Assembly (NCBI GenBank): GCA_027315445.1
Contig: DAHUYA010000117.1
Span: forward strand, 1-33,832
Source: Acidimicrobiaceae bacterium
Lineage (GTDB): Bacteria; Actinomycetota; Acidimicrobiia; Acidimicrobiales; RAAP-2
DNA length: 33,832 nucleotides
Direction of reading: 5' to 3'
Position 1 is the first letter of the stretch; each line of letters opens with the position of its first letter. Shown here piece by piece: positions 29,091 through 33,832 of the stretch. The notes beneath the pieces are model-generated. The model searched no databases. It was not told the DNA's origin and was given only the letters and a program-made list of their open reading frames with translations. The position numbers were made by a program, and so were the translations under genes.

Positions 29091-30581
29091 TCAGCCGGGA
29101 GGCAGCGGGCCGGCGTAGGTCTTGGTCTCGACGTACTGCTCGAAGCCCTCGATCCCGTTCTGCCGGCCGACGCCGCTCGCCTTGTAGCCCCCGAACGGGG
29201 CGTCCGCCCCGTACCAGACACCGCCGTTGACCGAGACGGTGCCGGCCCGGATCCTGGCGGCCACGGCCAGGGCCCTCTCCTCCGAGCCGGAGGTCCCGGC
29301 GCCGCTCAGTCCGTACTCGTTGTCGTTGGCGATGCGCACCGCGTCGTCGTCGTCCTCGAAGGGGATCACCACGAGCACCGGGCCGAAGATCTCCTCGCGG
29401 GCGACGGTCATGGAGTTGTCCACATCGGCCAGCAGCGTGGGCTCCACGAAGTAGCCCTTCGGCAGGTGGGCGGGCCGGCCGCCGCCCACCACCACCCTGG
29501 CGCCCTCCTCGCGGCCCTTCTCGATGTAGCCGAGCACCCGGTCGCGCTGGACCGCGCTGACCTGGGGGCCCTGGATGACGGAGGGGTCGGTGGGGTCGCC
29601 GTAGGGGACGTTCTTGAACCCCTCCTCCATGATGGCGATGCCCTCGTCGTAGCGGGACCGGGGAAGCAGCATCCGGGTCAGCATGGCGCAGCCCTGCCCG
29701 CCGTGGGAGCAGACCGCCCAGGCCATCGCCAGCTTCTGCTCGAGGTCGGCATCGTCGAGGACGATGTCGGCCGACTTGCCGCCCAGCTCGAGGAACAACC
29801 GCTTCAAGGTGGCGGCACCCTTCTCCATGATCCGGCGCCCCACCGCGGTCGAGCCGGTGAACGAGACCAGGTCGACCCGGGGATCGATCACCAGGTCCTC
29901 GGCCACCGCGTTGTCCGAGGTGGTCATCACCTGCAGGACCCCGGGCGGGAAGTCGGTGTGCTCGGCCACCAGCCGCCCGATCCGGGTGGCGTTCCACGGG
30001 GTGTTGGGGGCGGCCTTCAGGATCACGGTGTTGCCGGTGGCCAGCGCCTGGCCGAGCTTGTTGATGGTCACCTCGAGCGGGAAGTTCCAGGGCACGATGG
30101 CGGCCACCACGCCGACCGGCTCCTTGACCACCTTGCGCCAGCTCCGGGACCCGAAGGCATGCCCCTCGGGCAGGTCCCGCTCCCAGTGGAACCGGTCGAT
30201 GTACTCGGCCGGCCAGCGGAGGCCCTCCTCGAGCGGCGAGTCGAGCTGCGGCCCGTAGGTGAGCAGCACCGGCGTGCCGACCTCGGCCACCAGCTCCGCC
30301 CGCAGCAGCTCCCTCTCGGCCTCGAGCGCCTCCTGCAGCTGCAGCAGGCACCGCTTGCGGAGCTGGCCGTCGGTCGCCCACGAGGACTCGTCGAAGGCCC
30401 GCCGAGCACCGGCGATGGCCACCTCCATGTCCGCGTGACCGGCGTCGGCCACGGTGCCCAACACCTCCTCGGTGGCCGGGTTCACGTTGTCGAACACCTT
30501 GCCGGACTGCGCCTCGACGAGCTTGCCGTCGATCAGCATCCGGGTCTCGCCCGCCACCGCCGCACCACCGTCCGCGCTCAT
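29091..30581 (-). CDS. NAD(P)-dependent aldehyde dehydrogenase (496 aa)
   Basis: Oxidises an aldehyde to the acid. All landmarks of the superfamily are present: VPWNFPLE with Asn166, cofactor-site FTGSTAVG (241-248), general base Glu265 in LELGGKS, nucleophile Cys298 in GGQGCAM, and EEIFGPVLVVIPF with PFGGYKASGVGRQNG near the end. Length is typical. ATG start with GGGAGGG about 4-5 nt upstream is well supported; TAGGCT at 30613-30618 would be its -10. It probably supplies the acid that the divergent acyl-CoA synthetase or the convergent CoA-transferase activates. Confidence 0.95.
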   Translation of the reverse strand: MSADGGAAVAGETRMLIDGKLVEAQSGKVFDNVNPATEEVLGTVADAGHADMEVAIAGARRAFDESSWATDGQLRKRCLLQLQEALEAERELLRAELVAEVGTPVLLTYGPQLDSPLEEGLRWPAEYIDRFHWERDLPEGHAFGSRSWRKVVKEPVGVVAAIVPWNFPLEVTINKLGQALATGNTVILKAAPNTPWNATRIGRLVAEHTDFPPGVLQVMTTSDNAVAEDLVIDPRVDLVSFTGSTAVGRRIMEKGAATLKRLFLELGGKSADIVLDDADLEQKLAMAWAVCSHGGQGCAMLTRMLLPRSRYDEGIAIMEEGFKNVPYGDPTDPSVIQGPQVSAVQRDRVLGYIEKGREEGARVVVGGGRPAHLPKGYFVEPTLLADVDNSMTVAREEIFGPVLVVIPFEDDDDAVRIANDNEYGLSGAGTSGSEERALAVAARIRAGTVSVNGGVWYGADAPFGGYKASGVGRQNGIEGFEQYVETKTYAGPLPPG

Positions 30582-30612
30582 GAAACCCTCCCTCGACCGT
30601 TCCGGTGGGCGC

Positions 30613-30618
30613 AGCCTA
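30613..30618 (-). promoter_or_regulatory. Candidate -10 (TAGGCT) of the aldehyde dehydrogenase gene
   Basis: TAGGCT on the minus strand lies 31 nt before the ATG at 30581, giving a leader that contains the GGGAGGG ribosome site. The same hexamer precedes the UPF0182 and AAA+ genes, there without a leader. Confidence 0.33.
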
Positions 30619-30683
30619 CCGGCCCCGGACCGGCCGGTCCCGACCGGCCCGCGCCTGCGGAAAGGGGTCACGCCGCGGCGCGC

Positions 30684-30689
30684 TACAGT
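30684..30689 (+). promoter_or_regulatory. Possible -10 (TACAGT) upstream of the acyl-CoA synthetase gene
   Basis: TACAGT, matching TANNNT, lies about 155 nt before the ATG at 30844 in the divergent gap. No -35 is evident and the leader would be long, so this is weak. Confidence 0.2.
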
Positions 30690-30843
30690 CCCGCCGGCGA
30701 CCGTCCGAACCGGGGTGACGGCGCCGGGTGCAGACCGCGGCCGTGACGCCGCACGGAGGTGAACAGCAGGTGGCAGCGCCGAGCCCGAGGCCAGGACCGG
30801 ATCGGCTCCGGACGGCGAGCCGGCGACCGGGGGCCTGACCACG

Positions 30844-32337
30844 ATGCACCTCGGGCTGGTGCTCGACATGACCTCGGCCGGCTTCCCCGACCGGACGGCG
30901 GTGCGCTGGGGCGAGTCGGAGCTCTGCTTCGGCGAGCTGGCGGCGGCGGCGGCGGCCGCCACCAGGTGGTTCGGCGAACTCGGCGTCCCGGCCGTCGTCT
31001 ACGTCGGGGGGAACCACCCGTCGTACCCGGTGGCCCTGTTCGGGGCGGCCGGTGCCGGGGTGCCGTTCGTCCCGCTCAACTACCGGCTGGGGGCCGAGCA
31101 GCTCGGCGCCCAGCTGTCGGCGCACCCCGGGGCCTTCGTGGTCTACGAGGGTGATCCACCGCCGGGAGCGGCGCCGGAGCGAGCGAGCGAGCGCCAGGCC
31201 TTCCTGCAGCACCTGGCGGCCGCGGTGGCGACCGGCGAGGTCGACCCGCCACTGCCGGTCGACCCGGAGCTGCCGGCCGTGCTCCTCTACACCAGCGGGA
31301 CGTCCGCCGCCCCGAAGGCGGCGGTGCTCCGGCACCGGCACCTCATGTCCTACGTGCTCGGGACGGTGGAGTTCGGCGCCGCCGGCGAGGACGAGCGGGC
31401 CCTGGTGTCGGTGCCCCCCTACCACGTCGCAGGCCTGGCCAATCTCCTCTCCAACCTCTACGCCGGCCGGACGGTGATCTACCTCGACCGGTTCAGCCCC
31501 GAGGCCTGGCTCGACATCGTCCGCCGCCGCCAGGTGACCCAGGCGATGGTGATCCCCACCATGCTGGCCCGGATCGTCGAGCACCTCGGGGCCGCCGCCG
31601 ACGCCGGCACCCCGAGCCTGCGGACGCTCTCCTACGGCGGCGCCCGGATGCCCCAACCCGTCCTCGAGCGGGCCCTGGCGCTGTTCCCCGGCACCGGCTT
31701 CGTCAACGCCTACGGGCTGACCGAGACCAGCTCCACCATCGCCGTGCTCGGTCCGCAGGACCACCGCCTGGCCGTCTCGTCGGACGACCCGGCGGTGCGA
31801 GGACGGCTGGCCTCGGCCGGGCGCCTGCTGCCGGGGATCGAGATCGAGGTGCGCGACGAGGAGGGCCGGGTGCTGCCCCAGGGCGAAGCGGGTCTCCTCT
31901 TCCTGCGTGGCGAGCAGATCTCCGGGGAGTACGCCGGGGCCACCCTGCTCGACGCCGAGGGATGGTTCCCGACCCGCGACCGTGGCTGGGTGGACGTCGA
32001 GGGCTACGTGTTCGTGGAGGGCCGGGCCGACGACACCATCATCCGGGGAGGTGAGAACATCGCCCCGGCCGAGATCGAGGACGTGCTCATCGACCACCCC
32101 GAGGTCGTCGAGGCGGTCGTGGTCGGCCTGCCCGACGAGGAGTGGGGCCAGCGCCTGGCGGCGGTAGTGGTGTGCCGGCCCGGCTCGGCAGTCACCGGCG
32201 AGGACCTCCGCGACCTGGTCCGCACCCGGTTGCGGTCGTCCAAGACACCCGAGACGGTCGAGTTCTGGAGCGAGTTGCCCCGCACCGACACGGGCAAGCT
32301 CCTGCGCCGCCGGGTGGTCGAGCAGCTGGCCGGCTGA
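30844..32337 (+). CDS. AMP-forming acyl-CoA synthetase (497 aa)
   Basis: Activates a carboxylic acid to its CoA ester through an acyl-adenylate. Motifs of the ANL superfamily: phosphate loop YTSGTSAAPK (149-158), slightly unusual because Gly-Gly positions are Ala; YGLTET (290-295); TRDRG with Asp379; hinge region GRADDTIIRGGENI (393-406); and the catalytic C-terminal Lys485 in RTDTGKLLRR. Length is on the short side of normal but complete. The ATG has only a weak ribosome site (GGGGG); the frame upstream is closed by a stop near 30760 with no better start. Divergent from the aldehyde dehydrogenase gene. Confidence 0.92.
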   Translation: MHLGLVLDMTSAGFPDRTAVRWGESELCFGELAAAAAAATRWFGELGVPAVVYVGGNHPSYPVALFGAAGAGVPFVPLNYRLGAEQLGAQLSAHPGAFVVYEGDPPPGAAPERASERQAFLQHLAAAVATGEVDPPLPVDPELPAVLLYTSGTSAAPKAAVLRHRHLMSYVLGTVEFGAAGEDERALVSVPPYHVAGLANLLSNLYAGRTVIYLDRFSPEAWLDIVRRRQVTQAMVIPTMLARIVEHLGAAADAGTPSLRTLSYGGARMPQPVLERALALFPGTGFVNAYGLTETSSTIAVLGPQDHRLAVSSDDPAVRGRLASAGRLLPGIEIEVRDEEGRVLPQGEAGLLFLRGEQISGEYAGATLLDAEGWFPTRDRGWVDVEGYVFVEGRADDTIIRGGENIAPAEIEDVLIDHPEVVEAVVVGLPDEEWGQRLAAVVVCRPGSAVTGEDLRDLVRTRLRSSKTPETVEFWSELPRTDTGKLLRRRVVEQLAG

Positions 32338-32525
32338 CGGGGCCCGGATGGGCGGGTGGCGGGCCTGCCGGGCGCCGGCCTTGCGGGGGGGCGGGCTCAC
32401 CGAGGGGGCGGACCGCCGGACCGGCTCGTCGGTCGCCCCGCCGGTCACAATGTTTCCGTTCGGTTTCTGAGCGGGAAGGGGCGAGAACGGCTGTTGCCAG
32501 GCATTTTCCCTGTTCACGGGTGTGC

Positions 32526-32554
32526 TTGACTGACCTCCATATGATTGTTACGTT
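32526..32554 (+). promoter_or_regulatory. Sigma-A-type promoter of the substrate-binding protein gene
   Basis: TTGACT (32526-32531) is one base from the consensus -35. TACGTT (32549-32554) follows after exactly 17 bp and fits TANNNT. This is the only place in the window with a recognisable -35/-10 pair, and it lies in the most AT-rich stretch. Transcription from about 32561 would give a leader of about 135 nt. Confidence 0.55.
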
Positions 32555-32582
32555 ACGAGCCACGAGGGTCACACAGGCAGAA

Positions 32583-32691
32583 CCGGCTGCCGGCAGCTGC
32601 TGACAGCCGGTCGACCGCATCCGACAGGAGGTCGGTCGGATCCGGCGAGCCGCCCTCCGAATGCCAACCGTGCAGTGATCAAGGGGAGGGT
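32583..32691 (+). promoter_or_regulatory. Structured 5' leader with competing anti-Shine-Dalgarno pairings
   Basis: Hairpin I: CCGGCTG (32583-32589) with CAGCCGG (32604-32610). Hairpin II: ATCCGAC (32619-32625) with GTCGGAT (32635-32641), with AGGAGG (32626-32631) in its loop. Hairpin III: CCCTCC (32653-32658) is the exact complement of GGAGGG (32685-32690), the ribosome site of the downstream gene. The same CCTCC can also pair with GGAGG in loop II. The loop of hairpin III holds a five-codon frame (32661-32678, MPTVQ) without a ribosome site. The layout would allow ON and OFF states; function is inferred only. Confidence 0.4.
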
Positions 32692-32694
32692 TCG

Positions 32695-33832
32695 ATGATC
32701 CGTTACTGGCGCCGGTCGTTCGTGCTGGTGGGAGCCGTCATCATGGCGGCCACCACCCTGATCGGGTTGGGGACCGCTGGCACCGCCGGCGCGTCGGGGA
32801 ACGCAGCCCCGATAAAGATCGGGGTGTTGTGCAGCTGCACCGGACCCCTGGCGTCGAGCATCGACGTCGGGCCGCCCGCCCTGCAGGCCTGGGCGGACGC
32901 CACCAACGCCAGGGGCGGGATCAACGGCCACAAGGTGCAGGTCATCGTGAAGGACGACGCGTTCAACTCCGGCACGTCGCTCTCCGAGGCCGAGCAGCTG
33001 ATCAACGAGGACAAGGTCGTCGCACTGGTCGACTCCTCCGACGTGGACGCCGCCTGGGGCACCTACGCCCAGCAGCACAACGTGCCGGTGATAGGCGGCG
33101 GGTCGAGCAGCCAGCTGTTCCTCACCAACCCCAACTTCTTCGCCGTCGGCCAGACGCTCGACGACTACTTCATCAACTTCATCGACGCCGCCAAGAAGGT
33201 CGGTGCCAAGAACATGGGCGAGTTCTACTGCGCCGAGGCGGCCACCTGCCAGGAGGGCGTGGCACCCCTGAAGGCGACGGCCGCCAAGGTGAACGAGAAG
33301 GTCGGCTACGTGACCGAGATCTCGGCCTCGGCGCCCAACTACACCGCCCAGTGCCTGGCGGCCAAGCAGGCGGGCGTGCAGGCGCTGACGGTGGCCGACG
33401 CGGTGTCGGTGGTGGAGGCGGTGGCCTCCGACTGCACCACGCAGGGGTACACGCCGTGGGAGATCGCCCTCGACGGGGCGGTGTCGCTGTCCTTCCAGAA
33501 GGCGCCCGGCATCAACAACCACTTCATCGGCTCGGAGCCGGACATCCCCTTCTTCACCGACAACACCCCGGCGTCGAAGGCGATGAACGCCACCTTGGAC
33601 AAGTACGCCAAGTCGACGGTCAAGTCGCCCAACTTCAACGAGCAGGCGACGCAGATGTACCTGACGGGACTCCTGTTCGCCGACGCCGCCAAGGCCGGCA
33701 AGCTGGGGGTGCACGGCGCGGCGACCACCGCCGAGCTGTACAAGGGCCTCTACTCGCTGAAGGGCGACACCCTCGGCGGCCTGGCCCCGCCGCTCACCTT
33801 CACCAAGGGCAAGCCGACTCCCATCGACTGCT
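32695..33832 (+). CDS. ABC-transporter substrate-binding protein, branched-chain amino-acid type, 3'-truncated (379+ aa)
   Basis: The first 32 or so residues are a signal peptide: basic MIRYWRRS, then a hydrophobic stretch to AGTAGASG. The mature part begins APIKIGVLCSCTGPLASS, the usual start of Peripla_BP_6 (LivJ-like) receptors, and continues with GGINGHKVQVIVKDD and the cleft-forming QQHNVPVIGGGSSSQ. Such receptors bind amino acids but in actinobacteria often amides, aromatic acids or other small carboxylates. No lipobox Cys is evident next to the signal peptide, so the anchoring mode is unclear. ATG with GGGGAGGG 4-5 nt upstream. The gene is open to the window end with no stop, and its permease and ATPase partners would lie beyond. 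Confidence 0.93.
   Translation, partial: MIRYWRRSFVLVGAVIMAATTLIGLGTAGTAGASGNAAPIKIGVLCSCTGPLASSIDVGPPALQAWADATNARGGINGHKVQVIVKDDAFNSGTSLSEAEQLINEDKVVALVDSSDVDAAWGTYAQQHNVPVIGGGSSSQLFLTNPNFFAVGQTLDDYFINFIDAAKKVGAKNMGEFYCAEAATCQEGVAPLKATAAKVNEKVGYVTEISASAPNYTAQCLAAKQAGVQALTVADAVSVVEAVASDCTTQGYTPWEIALDGAVSLSFQKAPGINNHFIGSEPDIPFFTDNTPASKAMNATLDKYAKSTVKSPNFNEQATQMYLTGLLFADAAKAGKLGVHGAATTAELYKGLYSLKGDTLGGLAPPLTFTKGKPTPIDC

Larger units (their letters stand above)
32338..32694. other. Intergenic region with promoter and structured leader (357 nt)
   Basis: The first 110 nt are GC-rich and follow the synthetase stop; a small GCCGG-GCG-CCGGC hairpin at 32367-32379 could contribute to termination but has no U-tract. 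32450-32575 is markedly AT-richer than the rest of the window and holds a sigma-A-like promoter. 32560-32694 is the probable leader of the substrate-binding protein, with several hairpins. No coding frame longer than a few residues looks real. Confidence 0.55.

Noticed and set aside
32540-32545. TATGAT as -10 box for the TTGACT at 32526
   Set aside because: The spacer would be only 8 bp. TACGTT at 32549 gives the normal 17 bp.
32661-32678. Five-codon frame (MPTVQ) as a regulatory leader peptide
   Set aside because: No ribosome site at the right distance; it is kept only as part of the leader description.

Overview
The window is a high-GC chromosomal segment from a Gram-positive actinobacterium. 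The gene content (two WhiB-family regulators, a DivIVA-domain protein, MreB, a UPF0182 membrane protein, an Sdh1-type succinate dehydrogenase, an F420-type luciferase-like oxidoreductase, and many GTG starts) fits Actinomycetota and most resembles the class Acidimicrobiia. The class assignment is inferred from gene content, not from a marker alignment.

Layout. 1-332 is the frameshifted 3' end of a transposase. It is followed by an initiator tRNA-fMet (481-557, minus) and a small coiled-coil protein. 1120-7584 (minus) holds UPF0182, a large DivIVA-domain protein with a phage MuF-like Cys/His C-terminus, and a PDZ-Lon(S16) membrane protease. 7594-14022 holds a HEAT-repeat protein, MreB, an HtrA-like protein that has lost its catalytic His and Ser, a zincin_2-family protein, a small unknown protein, and two WhiB genes flanking a formiminotransferase gene. 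14221-17734 (minus) is a MoxR-type AAA+ ATPase/VWA pair. 17913-24234 is a probable six-gene operon: sdhC-sdhA-sdhB, a double-hotdog thioesterase-like protein, a flavin/F420 oxidoreductase and an FMN alpha-hydroxy-acid oxidase. 24243-33832 is a catabolic assemblage: two SDRs, an orphan His-containing ferredoxin, an acyl-CoA dehydrogenase, a class III CoA-transferase, an aldehyde dehydrogenase, an acyl-CoA synthetase, and the start of a substrate-binding protein that runs off the window edge.

How it fits together. The left half is mostly cell-envelope, cell-shape and protein quality-control functions. The right half looks like oxidation of an imported organic compound: alcohol to aldehyde to acid, then the CoA ester and beta-oxidation, with electrons passed to the quinone pool and to ferredoxin. 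The substrate cannot be read from the sequence.

The most notable observations are: the DivIVA/MuF-like fusion; the dead HtrA-like protein; a TANNNT hexamer placed 6-7 nt before the start codon of seven genes, which suggests leaderless transcription; a structured leader with competing anti-Shine-Dalgarno pairings before the substrate-binding protein; and a 20-bp tandem repeat that begins at the stop codon of an SDR gene. No CRISPR array, rRNA or intact insertion sequence was found.
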